Positions 47,244 through 56,056 are shown, counted from the stretch's first letter. The stretch is DNA of 64,000 nt from Gangjinia marincola (GCF_039523415.1 NZ_BAAAFG010000016.1:372001-436000), one strand, 5' to 3'. Program-made: numbers and translations. The notes: generated by a model not told the origin, from the letters alone.

Positions 47244-48449
47244 ATGAATAAAACTAAAACATTCTACATACTTCTGTTAATTGTTTCCGCTTTAGCGAAA
47301 GCGCAATCTGATACTTCCAAAACCATCAACCAAGATTTACAATTTGAACTCGAAGCGGAGTATCGATATTTCTTTGACGAAGCTCAATTTAGCGGACAAG
47401 AAAATCACTATCCATCCATCGCGCTACGACCAGAGTATTCAATAGATTGGAACAAAGGCTACGAGAGTATCAACTTTAAAGGATTTGCCCGTTTAGATAG
47501 AGACGATTCTCGTACCCATTGGGACATCAGGGAACTTTATTATCAAAAGGCTCAGAACAATTGGGAGCTTAGCGTTGGACTTAAAAAAATATATTGGGGT
47601 GTTGCTGAAAGTAACCATTTGGTTGACATTATCAATCAAACCGACGCTGTAGAAACTTTTGATGGTGAAGAAAAACTAGGGCAGCCTATGGTGCAATTCA
47701 GTTGGATTACAGATAAATGGGGCACATTTAATTTTTTCTATTTACCCTATCACAGGAAAAGGACATTTCCGGGTGAAGAAGGCAGATTACGCTTTGGTGT
47801 TGTCATTGACAAAGACGATTTAGATTATGAAAGTAGCGCCGAAGAATTTCGACAGGATTTTGCAGTTCGGTGGAAGTATTTTGTGGGTGCTTTTGACATA
47901 GGATTGTCACACTTTTATGGTAATGGCAGAGAGCCACTTTTTGTATTCACATCAACAGGAGATATCAATGCCTTTTACCCTGTAATCAACCAAACTGGAC
48001 TAGACGTACAGATAACGCACAACGCCTTTTTATGGAAATTTGAATCTATATATCGCAACGCAGATACACAGGATTTTTTGGCAGTAGTAGCAGGACTGGA
48101 ATATACCTTCGCTAATATCGATGGAAATGGTTTGGACATCGGGTTATTGACAGAATACTTGTATGACGAACGTGATGAACTTGCCCTTACCGCACTTCAG
48201 AATGATATTTTCTTCGGAAGTCGAATAGCCTTTAATGATATTCAGGATACTTCGATTCTTTTTGGTGGTATTAAGGACTTGGAACAGTCGAGTACTATTT
48301 TCAGCGTAGAGGCATCAAGACGATTTGGAAACAGTTGGACTGCCGAAGTTGAAGCACGGATCTTTAGTGATATTGATACTTCCGAATTAATTCTATCTAA
48401 TTTTCAAGATGATAGTTTCTTGCGTTTAAGTATCTCAAGATTTTTCTAA
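47244..48449 (+). CDS. DUF1302-like outer-membrane beta-barrel protein
   Basis: A 401-residue protein with a signal peptide (FYILLLIVSALAKAQ). The phrase 'DIRELYYQKAQNNWELSVGLKKIYWGVAESNHLVDIINQTD' matches the pattern of DUF1302 barrels (rod-like strands with a conserved 'G--I-WG-AD' motif), and the C-terminus ends LRLSISRFF as outer-membrane barrels do. DUF1302 proteins often accompany MMPL permeases and LolA-like carriers, so this may be the outer-membrane exit of the operon upstream. The palindrome CGCTTTAGCGAAAGCG lies in its signal-peptide codons. Confidence 0.7.
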   Translation: MNKTKTFYILLLIVSALAKAQSDTSKTINQDLQFELEAEYRYFFDEAQFSGQENHYPSIALRPEYSIDWNKGYESINFKGFARLDRDDSRTHWDIRELYYQKAQNNWELSVGLKKIYWGVAESNHLVDIINQTDAVETFDGEEKLGQPMVQFSWITDKWGTFNFFYLPYHRKRTFPGEEGRLRFGVVIDKDDLDYESSAEEFRQDFAVRWKYFVGAFDIGLSHFYGNGREPLFVFTSTGDINAFYPVINQTGLDVQITHNAFLWKFESIYRNADTQDFLAVVAGLEYTFANIDGNGLDIGLLTEYLYDERDELALTALQNDIFFGSRIAFNDIQDTSILFGGIKDLEQSSTIFSVEASRRFGNSWTAEVEARIFSDIDTSELILSNFQDDSFLRLSISRFF

Positions 48450-48832
48450 TGGAACGTTTTCTTGAAATAAATCAAACCATAAATAAGCCCATCAAAATAG
48501 TTGAAGAAGCGCTTACAGAAGGATTTAATATGCATAAAAAAATGGGAATGATTGAAACTGTCAATTATTTTCCTTTTTCCCATAAGCATTCTGCTCAATT
48601 TGCTATAAGTCTGTTATGTCCCAAAGTGAATTCGGCTTTTGTAACGGTAACCACAAGACAACATTCGAAAAGTAAGAATCAAACCGAATTAAATTATATT
48701 ATTGATTATGAGTCAGATAAAATTGGTGTTATAGAAAAGTTCTACAATAATATTACTTTTAAGCCTATTGTAAAATATCGTTCTCAAATGTTATTGCTAG
48801 ACTTCAAATATCGTGTGGAAAAATGGATGTAA
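48449..48832 (+). CDS. Small uncharacterised protein, possibly SRPBCC-like
   Basis: A 127-residue protein without signal peptide. The start 'LEINQTINKPIKIVEEALTEGF' resembles the opening strand and helix of SRPBCC proteins, but the rest is not recognisable. ATG overlaps the upstream stop (TAATG), and its own end overlaps the next gene by 10 bp. It is therefore tightly coupled to the DUF1302-like and cyclase-like genes. Confidence 0.55.
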   Translation: MERFLEINQTINKPIKIVEEALTEGFNMHKKMGMIETVNYFPFSHKHSAQFAISLLCPKVNSAFVTVTTRQHSKSKNQTELNYIIDYESDKIGVIEKFYNNITFKPIVKYRSQMLLLDFKYRVEKWM

Positions 48833-49920
48833 AAAAATCGCTTTTATTTATTCCTGATATTTCTGGTTTTACACACTTTGTTCAAACCACGGAGGTACGA
48901 CATAGTGAACACGTTATTGCAGAACTTCTTGAAGTTCTTATTTCTGCAAACACACAATCAATGCGCCTAGCCGAAGTTGAGGGCGACGCGCTCTTGTTTT
49001 ACAAAGAAAATCAAATTCCATCGCAAGAAAAATTGCTCGCGCAAATTGAAACGATGTACACCGCTTTCTACAGTCATTTAAAAATGATGGAAGCAAATAG
49101 AATCTGTCCGTGTAGGGCTTGCGCTTCTGCACCTAACCTCAAATTAAAAATTGTATTGCATTGTGGCGAACTTCAGTTTATGACTGTTCAGAAAAACAGA
49201 AAGCCTTTTGGCGAAATGGTCATTCAAGCGCATAGACTTCTCAAGAATTCAATCGATTCTGATAATTACGTTTTGATAAGTGAGCAACTGGCAAATGTCA
49301 TAGGTCTTAATGCCACGTATGAAAGTAATTTGTTCACTTTTCGCGAAAGCGTAGATACCTACGATGGGAAAAACATTTCATATCTATTTGCTGAAATAGA
49401 TACAAACAAACTTCAATTATTGGGTTTTGAACCGCCAGAGATTATCGTTACCAAGAGCGAACCTGATTTCGTGCTGAAACGTAAGATGCCGATTGATGCT
49501 TATAGTCTATTTGAATTGATAACAAACTACCGTTACCGTCATATATGGGTTGATGGAGTAGAAGAATTTCAGTTTAACGAAAATGAAGTAACTCGTGAAG
49601 GCACAGAACACGTATGCGTGATTAATGGAAAGCATTTCAACTTCACTACGGTAATTAAACAAGTCCCTATGGAGCAGTTAGTTTACGGCGAACTCACTAC
49701 AGACCCACCTCCTGTAGAAAAGCTCTATCAGTTTTACATTATTGAGCCGATAGATGAAAACCATTCTATTTTACGAGTAGAACAATACTGGAAAACCAAG
49801 ACTTTTTTTCAAAAGATTCTTATGGCATTAGTAGGTAAAAAACAATTCAGCAATGGTCTAACTACATCTATAAATAAACTATATCAACTTATTAGTTCAA
49901 GGCAAATCGCCTTGAATTAA
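48823..49920 (+). CDS. DUF2652: class III cyclase-like domain fused to SRPBCC domain
   Basis: A 365-residue cytoplasmic protein. Residues 1-190 have the class III nucleotide cyclase pattern: both metal-binding Asp are kept (D12 in PDISGFT and D55 in VEGDALLFY). However, the substrate-contact segment reads FGEMVIQAHRLL, so the usual Asn is replaced by Ile while the Arg remains. A CPCRAC cluster (95-100) may bind a metal or sense redox. Residues about 210-360 look like an SRPBCC fold ('VLKRKMPIDAYSLFELITNYRYRHIWVDGVEEF', 'LRVEQYWKTKTFFQKILM'). It may be a degenerate cyclase controlled by a hydrophobic ligand. No product is known. Confidence 0.72.
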   Translation: MDVKKSLLFIPDISGFTHFVQTTEVRHSEHVIAELLEVLISANTQSMRLAEVEGDALLFYKENQIPSQEKLLAQIETMYTAFYSHLKMMEANRICPCRACASAPNLKLKIVLHCGELQFMTVQKNRKPFGEMVIQAHRLLKNSIDSDNYVLISEQLANVIGLNATYESNLFTFRESVDTYDGKNISYLFAEIDTNKLQLLGFEPPEIIVTKSEPDFVLKRKMPIDAYSLFELITNYRYRHIWVDGVEEFQFNENEVTREGTEHVCVINGKHFNFTTVIKQVPMEQLVYGELTTDPPPVEKLYQFYIIEPIDENHSILRVEQYWKTKTFFQKILMALVGKKQFSNGLTTSINKLYQLISSRQIALN

Positions 49921-50185
49921 ATGAACCTTTTGATTTTTTATCATATATAGATTTCAATGAACTCGTCTTACGTTCCATATGAGGAGAAGTACAATGTGAA
50001 TCATACCAAAAAACTTTATTTAGGATTTACAATGAGCAGAAATACATTAGGTGGCATACTGACCTTTTTGGACATTATTTAAAATGAAAACGGTCCTATT
50101 TTCCAATTTAATGACCCAATACTACAAACCTTAGATACACCTATGAAATAGTTTTGTATTCAGCGATTAATACTGGTTCAAGGCT
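49921..50185. other. Intergenic region with possible small ORF
   Basis: A 265-bp gap. A 41-codon ORF (49957-50082, + strand, MNSSYVPYEEKYNVN...) is open but has no recognisable family or clear start signal. It could be a remnant or chance. No promoter consensus was found. Confidence 0.3.
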
Positions 50186-50713
50186 ATGAAGAATAAAATT
50201 CCAAACGTAAATGCATCGGCTGAAATTGTAGTCAATGCTCCAATAGACGAAGTATGGCAAGTACTTGCAGTAGAATTCGGTGACATTGGCAAATGGGCAT
50301 CGGGCGTTGATGCGTCAGAAGGTTCAGGTGCTCCTATTAATGGCAGTAGCTGTCCAGAAAGAGTTTGTAAAATCAATGCAACAGGTTTCAGTGATACCAA
50401 AGAGCGAATTACTATCTACGATGAGGATGGCCACCTTTTAAAATACACGCTGTTCCACGGACTTCCAGGTTTCGTAAAAGATGCCTTTAATACCTGGCAA
50501 CTTTTTTCAAAAGATAATAATACTCACATAAAGGCTCATACCGAAATGCGAGCGACGGGCCTTATGGGCTCTCTAACGAAAGGCTTTATGATCAAAAACA
50601 CACAAAAAGTATTAAATGCAATGTGTGAGGAACTCAAATATTACGTCGAGAATGGAGAACCGCACCTAAATAAGGTAAAGGCAATAGCAAAGTATAGTCG
50701 TAAAAAGAAATAA
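50186..50713 (+). CDS. SRPBCC family protein (cytoplasmic)
   Basis: A 175-residue single SRPBCC (Bet v1/START-like) domain without signal peptide. Typical first strand and helix: 'NASAEIVVNAPIDEVWQVLAVEFGDIGKWASGVDAS', then 'GLPGFVKDAFNTWQLF' and the final helix 'LNAMCEELKYYVENGEPH'. The fold makes a cavity for hydrophobic ligands. It is closely related to the N-terminal half of the next gene (residues 45-205), so these arose by duplication. No reaction can be assigned. Confidence 0.85.
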   Translation: MKNKIPNVNASAEIVVNAPIDEVWQVLAVEFGDIGKWASGVDASEGSGAPINGSSCPERVCKINATGFSDTKERITIYDEDGHLLKYTLFHGLPGFVKDAFNTWQLFSKDNNTHIKAHTEMRATGLMGSLTKGFMIKNTQKVLNAMCEELKYYVENGEPHLNKVKAIAKYSRKKK

Positions 50714-50835
50714 AACCCTATAAAATAGAAAAATGAAACCGACATGATTAAAATAATCCTTAAGCATACAGAGCAATGATTATTTGAATCATCAAAGGTT
50801 ACATGTGACAATTAAAAAACAATAAAAACAAACAC

Positions 50836-51996
50836 ATGAAAAAGTTACTTCAAAATACAATGTTACTACTTCTGTTGGTAAGTTATACGGCTTTCGTACC
50901 TCAACTCTGTTCGGCACAGGCTGCAGCAAAAACAAATAAGTCAATTACTAATGAAAAAGAACCTAATGTTATTGCTACCGCAGAAAAAGTTATTAATGCG
51001 CCCTTAGATGAAGTTTGGGCGGTATTGGCTGAAGATTGGGCAGGTATTGGTAAATGGTCGTCTGGTGTATCGCATTCCCAAGGTTTCGGAGAACCAATTG
51101 GAGGCTCAGATTATACCATTAGAGCTTGCGAAATTACCGCTGCTGGCTTTGATGATACCAAAGAAGAGATATTGGAATATGATGCTGAAAATTATTTAAT
51201 CCGTTATGAACTTGCTGATGGCTTACCAGGTTTTGTAAAGGATGCCATTAATATTTGGACCCTGGAAGAAACCGCAGAAGGCACGCTCATCAAAGGTAAA
51301 ACTACGATGCGTGCTACTGGAGTTATGGGATGGATGATGAAAGGTATTATGAAAGGAGCAACACGCAAGGCATTAGAAAGTATGACTCGTGAATTAAAGC
51401 ACTATGTTGAAACTGGTGAATTGCATCCTGATAAAATTAAATCAAACGAAAGAGTAGCTAAAAAAGATGCCAAAATGCGCAAGAAAATGGTTACTGTAGA
51501 AGTTGAGCAAAAAATTGGTGCGTCTGCGGATAAAGTCTGGCAAATCATCGGCGAGGATTTTGAAAAAATTTCGGACAGTAACCCAGATTGCCCTTACTCA
51601 GAATGGGCAGAAGGATTTGATACCGCCGAAGTTGGTGCGAAACGTATAATGTATATGACAGACAAAAGAGACAATAAATATTTTGTGGACGAGATTGCAA
51701 AATACGACCCTGAAAACAGACATATCACCATCGAGATTGCAAACGAAGAAGGTTTCGGAACATTAAATGTAGAATACTCTTGGGTAAATATGGATGTAGT
51801 GGAAATTGATTCTGAAAATAGTATTTTAAAAATCCGTTTTAACTATCTTACAAAACCACGTTTTTTAAAAGGTTTTGCCAAAGGTAGTATGCGAAAGGCA
51901 TTTCAAAAATACGCTTACGGGATAGACTATCACGCCAAAACGGGCGAGATTGTTGACGAAGAAAAGTGGAAAGAAATAAAGCATTTATATAAGTAA
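50836..51996 (+). CDS. Exported protein with two tandem SRPBCC domains
   Basis: A 386-residue protein with a signal peptide (residues 1-30, ending near SAQA). Domain 1 (about 42-205) is a paralogue of the preceding gene ('NAPLDEVWAVLAEDWAGIGKWSSGVSHS', 'GLPGFVKDAINIWTLEE'). Domain 2 (about 215-380, 'VEVEQKIGASADKVWQIIGEDFEKISDSNPDCPYSEWAEG') resembles the SRPBCC gene at 62510. It should lie in the periplasm or be released, which is unusual for SRPBCC. The AraC-type gene follows by 4 bp. Confidence 0.85.
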   Translation: MKKLLQNTMLLLLLVSYTAFVPQLCSAQAAAKTNKSITNEKEPNVIATAEKVINAPLDEVWAVLAEDWAGIGKWSSGVSHSQGFGEPIGGSDYTIRACEITAAGFDDTKEEILEYDAENYLIRYELADGLPGFVKDAINIWTLEETAEGTLIKGKTTMRATGVMGWMMKGIMKGATRKALESMTRELKHYVETGELHPDKIKSNERVAKKDAKMRKKMVTVEVEQKIGASADKVWQIIGEDFEKISDSNPDCPYSEWAEGFDTAEVGAKRIMYMTDKRDNKYFVDEIAKYDPENRHITIEIANEEGFGTLNVEYSWVNMDVVEIDSENSILKIRFNYLTKPRFLKGFAKGSMRKAFQKYAYGIDYHAKTGEIVDEEKWKEIKHLYK

Positions 51997-52000
51997 GATT

Positions 52001-52876
52001 GTGATTTTAACACAACGACATTTAGAATTAGGTGGAAAGGCTGTTATCAGCCATTTCACCTTTACACCGCCATTGATTGCCGCAGCTCATCTGGATAATA
52101 TGGCCTGTTTTATATTCCCTATACAAACCCAAGGTAATCTTTATCGTGCTGATGGAAAGACACAGGTGTCCAGTTCACAAGGCGTGCTGATGAAGTGTGG
52201 GACGTATGTAAACAAATGGGAAGGTATTGATGAAGACAAAGTAAGCGAGGTTGTGATATTAAGACTTCATCCTGTGCTTATGCAGAAGGTTCTGGAATCT
52301 ACTAAAATCCCACCCTTAGAACGTGAAGAAACGGCAGACTCAATGAATGCTGTAGTAGAATTGGATGTGCTACTTTCAAAATTTTTAGATGGTTTGTTCT
52401 TTTACTTTGACAATCAAGAGTTGGCTACAGAGGAATTGATTCAGCTAAAAATTAAAGAACTTACCTTACTACTCATCAACAGCGGGAATCCAAATCCTAT
52501 TATTGAGTTGCTCTCTTCTCTTTTTAGAAAAGATAAATACACCTTAAAACAGATTGTAGATGCTAACCTATTGGAAGACCTATCACTTGATGAGATGGCT
52601 GCCATTGCTAATATGAGTGCATCAACATTCAAAAGAAAATTTAAAGCAGAGTTTGATACAACCTTCTCTAGGTATGTAATGAAAAGGCGTTTAGAAAAGG
52701 CAAGTGAATTATTAGTAAAGAAATCTAAAGCATCGATTTCTGAAATTGCGTATGACTGTGGTTTTAATGACCCAGCTTATTTTACCAAGTCATTTAAAAA
52801 GCAGTACGGAAAATCACCTACGTTGTTTCGGGATGACACCTTGAGCCAAACAATTTTAGATTGGAAGGCTCAATAA
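52001..52876 (+). CDS. AraC-family transcriptional regulator
   Basis: A 291-residue protein starting at GTG. The N-terminal 1-150 part resembles a cupin-type or otherwise uncharacterised ligand domain. The C-terminal 185-285 has the two helix-turn-helix units of AraC ('LDEMAAIANMSASTFKRKFKAEFDTTFSRYVMKRRLEKASELL' and 'ISEIAYDCGFNDPAYFTKSFKKQYGKSPTLFR'). It is co-transcribed with the exported SRPBCC gene and probably controls that operon. The effector is unknown. Confidence 0.88.
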   Translation: MILTQRHLELGGKAVISHFTFTPPLIAAAHLDNMACFIFPIQTQGNLYRADGKTQVSSSQGVLMKCGTYVNKWEGIDEDKVSEVVILRLHPVLMQKVLESTKIPPLEREETADSMNAVVELDVLLSKFLDGLFFYFDNQELATEELIQLKIKELTLLLINSGNPNPIIELLSSLFRKDKYTLKQIVDANLLEDLSLDEMAAIANMSASTFKRKFKAEFDTTFSRYVMKRRLEKASELLVKKSKASISEIAYDCGFNDPAYFTKSFKKQYGKSPTLFRDDTLSQTILDWKAQ

Positions 52877-52890
52877 CAGTAAATTAGTAG

Positions 52891-53502
52891 CTAATCTAAA
52901 TACCGCTCTCTAATCACATCAAAATGATGCGTTTGATGACCTGAAATACAGAATGCAATAACCCTTACCGAGGTCTTATTTCCATCTAAAGTACCCATAC
53001 GCTTTTGCTGTTCGTCTGTTAATGAATTAAAGGCATCTTCTGTTTTTTGACGTACACTTTTAAATTCGGCAAGCAAATCGCCTTTACTTTTATCCTTTGC
53101 CCCTGCCACAGTCGTATTTTGATTGTAAGAAACGGTATGTTTTTTTTCTGAGATGACCCCTGCATTCAATAAAGCAACTTCAAGCATTATTTCTTCGTAT
53201 GAAATAATATGTTGCAATACCTCACCAACCGTCCATTTAAAAGAACCATAGGCATAATCGATCTTGTCTTCAGGGATGGCATTGATAAATGCTATCATTT
53301 CGGTAGTTGTATTACTCAACATTTCTTCAAGCGAAGTGCCTGGCAATGACTTATCAGTATAATAAGTCATATTCGTATTGTATTCGCTACGTGGTATTCT
53401 ATCGATTAACATATTTGAATCTAGATTTATGGGTTTGTTATTTTGACAAGCCATTGACTGTATACTTAGAATGATTATAGAAATGAGCTGTGATACTTTC
53501 AT
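52891..53502 (-). CDS. DinB-like lipoprotein
   Basis: A 203-residue protein, taken from ATG 53502. An upstream in-frame ATG (53550) is less likely because 53502 begins a good lipoprotein signal (SIIILSIQSMAC, Cys19) and gives a 4-bp ATGA overlap with the upstream hydrolase gene. DinB four-helix features: 'YAYGSFKWTVGEVLQHIISYEEIML', 'TDEQQKRMGTL' and final 'ISGHQTHHFDVIRERYL' with the metal-binding His pattern. The function of this exported DinB is unknown. Confidence 0.78.
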   Translation of the reverse strand: MKVSQLISIIILSIQSMACQNNKPINLDSNMLIDRIPRSEYNTNMTYYTDKSLPGTSLEEMLSNTTTEMIAFINAIPEDKIDYAYGSFKWTVGEVLQHIISYEEIMLEVALLNAGVISEKKHTVSYNQNTTVAGAKDKSKGDLLAEFKSVRQKTEDAFNSLTDEQQKRMGTLDGNKTSVRVIAFCISGHQTHHFDVIRERYLD

Positions 53503-54248
53503 TTTTTCTGAATTAAGAAATTCAACACTTCCTCTAATTGATGGTTCCAATTTTCAAAATCGTGAGCACCCTTAGTCGTAATGTTTTTTACTGTATATCC
53601 TTTTGATTTGTATAGGTTGGTCAGCGGTGTCACGTAATTTTCAGCATCGTTTTTTCCTGTTGAAATTAGGATATTCAGGTTTTTGTTTTCTGAAAATGCG
53701 ATGGCCTTAAGCGCATCATCACAAGGATAGGTAATGGGAGATAACAAAGCATAATTCTGAAATAAATCAGTCTTTCCCGTGAAATAGGCAGCGCTCAATC
53801 CACCAAAAGAAATACCTATTAGGCTACGTTGTTCTGGTGTTCGCTTTCGCGAAAGCGTACCTTCAATTTGAGGAACTAGCTCTTCTTCAAAAAAACGAAT
53901 ATAATCGGCATTACAGAAAAAATAGGTGTTGCGTTTATCCTCTTTTGTTTGAGCATCAATAGTACTTACAAACACATAGGTAGCCTCCGGAATTTTTCCT
54001 TTTGCAGTTAGTGTTTTTATCGTATCCAAAGCACCATTGTCAATCATTTTTTGACCATCTGTGATGTAAATAATGTTCGATATGTAGTCATTGGAAAATG
54101 CATTATACGTTGTTACCGAAATGCTTTCGGAAAGAATATTACTATTGATGGTAAAGGAAGATAGTTTGTCATCTTCAGTATCCGGTTGACTGAACAATCG
54201 TCCCGAAAGCACTACTGCTATCACTACCATTACAATTCTAAACTTCAT
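53499..54248 (-). CDS. Exported alpha/beta hydrolase (esterase-like)
   Basis: A 249-residue protein with a signal peptide (IVMVVIAVVLSGRLFSQ). The nucleophile elbow is GISFGG ('LIGISFGGLSAAYF'), the acidic residue is in 'LILISTGKNDAE'-type context, and the likely catalytic His is in 'KGAHDFENWNHQ'. The shape resembles esterase D/siderophore-esterase-like hydrolases (IYITDGQKMIDNGALDTI). The substrate is unknown. The gene overlaps the DinB-like gene (ATGA) and follows an SRPBCC gene across a hairpin. A CGCTTTCGCGAAAGCG palindrome is inside it. Confidence 0.75.
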   Translation of the reverse strand: MKFRIVMVVIAVVLSGRLFSQPDTEDDKLSSFTINSNILSESISVTTYNAFSNDYISNIIYITDGQKMIDNGALDTIKTLTAKGKIPEATYVFVSTIDAQTKEDKRNTYFFCNADYIRFFEEELVPQIEGTLSRKRTPEQRSLIGISFGGLSAAYFTGKTDLFQNYALLSPITYPCDDALKAIAFSENKNLNILISTGKNDAENYVTPLTNLYKSKGYTVKNITTKGAHDFENWNHQLEEVLNFLIQKK

Positions 54249-54264
54249 ATCATCATTTTAAATG

Positions 54265-54290
54265 AGGGTTGTACGATTAGCACAACCCTT
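54265..54290 (-). terminator. Hairpin after the exported SRPBCC gene
   Basis: AGGGTTGT and ACAACCCT (54265-54272 and 54281-54288) are perfect arms around an 8-nt loop, on the minus strand followed by CATTTAAAAT. It lies between the SRPBCC gene and the hydrolase gene and may end the ECF-driven transcript partly or fully. Confidence 0.5.
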
Positions 54291-54316
54291 TGAATACTTG
54301 GAAAATAGACTTAATA

Positions 54317-54826
54317 CTATTTTGAAGCCATTTTTGCTGCATTGGCCATCATTTCCTTAGATGCCGTATTTAAAAAACCATTAAACTGCTCTTCGTTCAT
54401 CTGTGGATTCTTCATAAATTTCTCATAAGTAGACGTCCATACAATCATTGATTTCTTGTACCCTAAATCAACTACCTTAAAATTGTTAACCATTCCAGCT
54501 GCAGGGACTCCTTCGACTACGGCATAGGTATACGTTCTACCAGCATCATCAAAAGCAACTATACTCTCCTTGAATTTACCTTGTCCGTCGGGAGACGTAC
54601 ACACCCTTGTTCCACCTACAGCTTTGTTACCAGTATACTCAACTTTTGCGACTAAACTTGACAGTTCATCAATATTATCAAGCTCTCTCAATACTTCCCA
54701 AACATCATCTGCAGATGCCTCAACTACTAAGGTATTGGTAATTTTTGCATTTGGGTTTTGTGCGTTCATTTGGTTGAATCCAAATAGGGCTATCGCAATG
54801 ACCATTACATTTTTTAATCGTTTCAT
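54317..54826 (-). CDS. Exported SRPBCC family protein, ECF-type promoter
   Basis: A 169-residue protein with a signal peptide (VMVIAIALFGFNQMNAQ). The SRPBCC domain begins 'ITNTLVVEASADDVWEVLRELDNIDELSSLV' and continues 'GTRVCTSPDGQGKFKESIVAFDDAGRTYTYAVVEG' and 'MVNNFKVVDLGYKKSMIVW'. It is a close paralogue of the gene at 57444. On the minus strand a GTTGTCACA-N16-ATCTAA element stands 29 bp before its start, and a TetR operator lies further upstream, so it could answer to both regulators. Confidence 0.88.
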   Translation of the reverse strand: MKRLKNVMVIAIALFGFNQMNAQNPNAKITNTLVVEASADDVWEVLRELDNIDELSSLVAKVEYTGNKAVGGTRVCTSPDGQGKFKESIVAFDDAGRTYTYAVVEGVPAAGMVNNFKVVDLGYKKSMIVWTSTYEKFMKNPQMNEEQFNGFLNTASKEMMANAAKMASK

Positions 54827-54854
54827 CTTGTTTTTGTTTTAAAGATTATACCCT

Positions 54855-54885
54855 TTAGATTCAGAATTATGTAAGCTGTGACAAC
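54855..54885 (-). promoter_or_regulatory. ECF-type promoter of the exported SRPBCC gene
   Basis: On the minus strand GTTGTCACA (54877-54885) and ATCTAA (54855-54860) are separated by exactly 16 bases, as in the promoters at 60371 and 61892. The -10 element ends 28 bp before the ATG at 54826. Confidence 0.75.
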
Positions 54886-54900
54886 ATTGAACAAAAAATT

Positions 54901-54922
54901 AATTAGATTGATTTGTCTAATT
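54901..54922. promoter_or_regulatory. TetR-type operator, divergent interval, site 1
   Basis: AATTAGA - TTGATTTG - TCTAATT: perfect 7-bp inverted arms and an 8-bp spacer. It lies 15 bp upstream of the minus-strand ECF promoter and covers the likely -33 of TetR gene 2. Confidence 0.75.
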
Positions 54923-54944
54923 GAAAAATTGTGTGCATATTTGT

Positions 54945-54966
54945 AAATAGATTGATTGGTCTAATT
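54945..54966. promoter_or_regulatory. TetR-type operator, divergent interval, site 2
   Basis: AAATAGA - TTGATTGG - TCTAATT, the same 7-8-7 layout with one mismatch in the arms. It ends 8 bp before the TetR gene 2 start. CATATTTG between the two sites (54936-54943) is a near-consensus -7 element. Confidence 0.7.
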
Positions 54967-54974
54967 GAAGTAGT

Positions 54975-55556
54975 ATGAATGTAAAACACAGTAAAGATGA
55001 TGTTTTGAAGGCGGGAATGGAGCTTTTCCGGCTTAATGGATATCACAATACCGGAACAAATGAAATTTTGAAATCGGCTGGAATATCAAGAGGTTCATTC
55101 TATAATTTTTTTAAGGATAAGGATGATTTTGGTGCCCAGGTTTTGGATTATTATGGCGTATGGAGCACCGATTATATGAAGGAATTATTGCGTGATAAGA
55201 GGTTAAATCCTAGAAAGCGACTGATTCATCTGTTCGATATATTCGTTCAAGGTTACAAACGAGATAATTTTAAATGGGGCTGTTTGCTCGTGGGAATGAG
55301 TCAGGAAGTTGGGCAAATCAATCCAAAGTTGACTGAAGCCTGCTCCACCAATTTTGAAAGTTTCATCTATGTTTTTCAGGACTGTATTGAGGAAGGTCAG
55401 CAAGATGGAACTATTTCAACCGCACAAGATGCTAGAAGTTTGACGATTGCTATGCTTGCGATGTACAACGGTGCACTGGTATTGATGAAATCTGGAATGC
55501 ACGAAGAACCGCTTATTGCGTTTCAAAATCAATTGGAATTAATGCTGAAACCCTAA
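54975..55556 (+). CDS. TetR/AcrR-family regulator 2
   Basis: A 193-residue paralogue of the TetR gene at 42347, of equal length. The DNA-binding part reads 'DDVLKAGMELFRLNGYHNTGTNEILKSAGISRGSFYNFF', almost the same recognition helix, which explains the shared operator layout. The effector domain differs more ('CLLVGMSQEVGQ'). Two operators lie before it and one before the SRPBCC gene at 56106. Its stop overlaps the DinB-like start (TAATG). It is probably an autorepressor and repressor of the rightward operon. Confidence 0.92.
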   Translation: MNVKHSKDDVLKAGMELFRLNGYHNTGTNEILKSAGISRGSFYNFFKDKDDFGAQVLDYYGVWSTDYMKELLRDKRLNPRKRLIHLFDIFVQGYKRDNFKWGCLLVGMSQEVGQINPKLTEACSTNFESFIYVFQDCIEEGQQDGTISTAQDARSLTIAMLAMYNGALVLMKSGMHEEPLIAFQNQLELMLKP

Positions 55557-56038
55557 TGAGAAACGAAGAATTAGTCAGAAAATGGAAAGGTAATAAACGC
55601 TATACCTTAAAATTTGTGGATGCGTTGCCAAAAGAGGATTTTGATTTTAAACCTTCATCAGAAGTAAAGAGCTATAAATCACAATTGAGCCATATCACAA
55701 GTTGGTTACGCACGCATAGTCGATTTGTAACGGATAACGCTTTCGCGAAATCGAGTTTGCGAGATTCACGACCAACGGGAGAGCGCAGCGGTAAAGCGAA
55801 ACTCACCTCAAAGGATTTAATCAGAACAGCCCTAGAAGAATTTTTTGATGCTTTCTTAGAAAAACTTGAGCAAATGACCGATGAACAACTTAACGAGACA
55901 GTCGATGTTTGGTATGGGAAACGAACGCGATATGAAATTGCCAACGTAATGGACAATCATCTATCGCATCATAGAGGACAACTGGTTGTTTATTTAAGAC
56001 TGAAAAATGTAAAACCGCCATCGTATCTGGGGTGGTAA
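55556..56038 (+). CDS. DinB-like protein (cytoplasmic)
   Basis: A 160-residue DinB/YfiT-like four-helix protein without signal peptide. His-rich metal-site pattern: 'QLSHITSWLRTHSRF' near the start and 'MDNHLSHHRGQLVVYLRLKNVKPPSYLGW' at the end. It is related to the exported DinB-like gene at 61296 (same PSYxxW end). ATG overlaps the TetR stop, so they are translated together. Some DinB proteins are thiol-dependent transferases; the substrate here is unknown. Confidence 0.85.
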   Translation: MRNEELVRKWKGNKRYTLKFVDALPKEDFDFKPSSEVKSYKSQLSHITSWLRTHSRFVTDNAFAKSSLRDSRPTGERSGKAKLTSKDLIRTALEEFFDAFLEKLEQMTDEQLNETVDVWYGKRTRYEIANVMDNHLSHHRGQLVVYLRLKNVKPPSYLGW

Positions 56039-56056
56039 TATATTTTTTTACTATTC

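Noticed and set aside
50804..50812. TGTGACAAT, a reverse copy of the TGTCACA -35 element, before the tandem SRPBCC gene
   Set aside because: It points away from gene 50836, lacks the leading G of GTTGTCACA, and 16 bases further there is TCAAAT rather than ATCTAA.
53503..53550. Upstream ATG for the DinB-like lipoprotein
   Set aside because: It would bury the lipoprotein signal behind 16 unrelated residues; the ATGA overlap at 53502 fits better.
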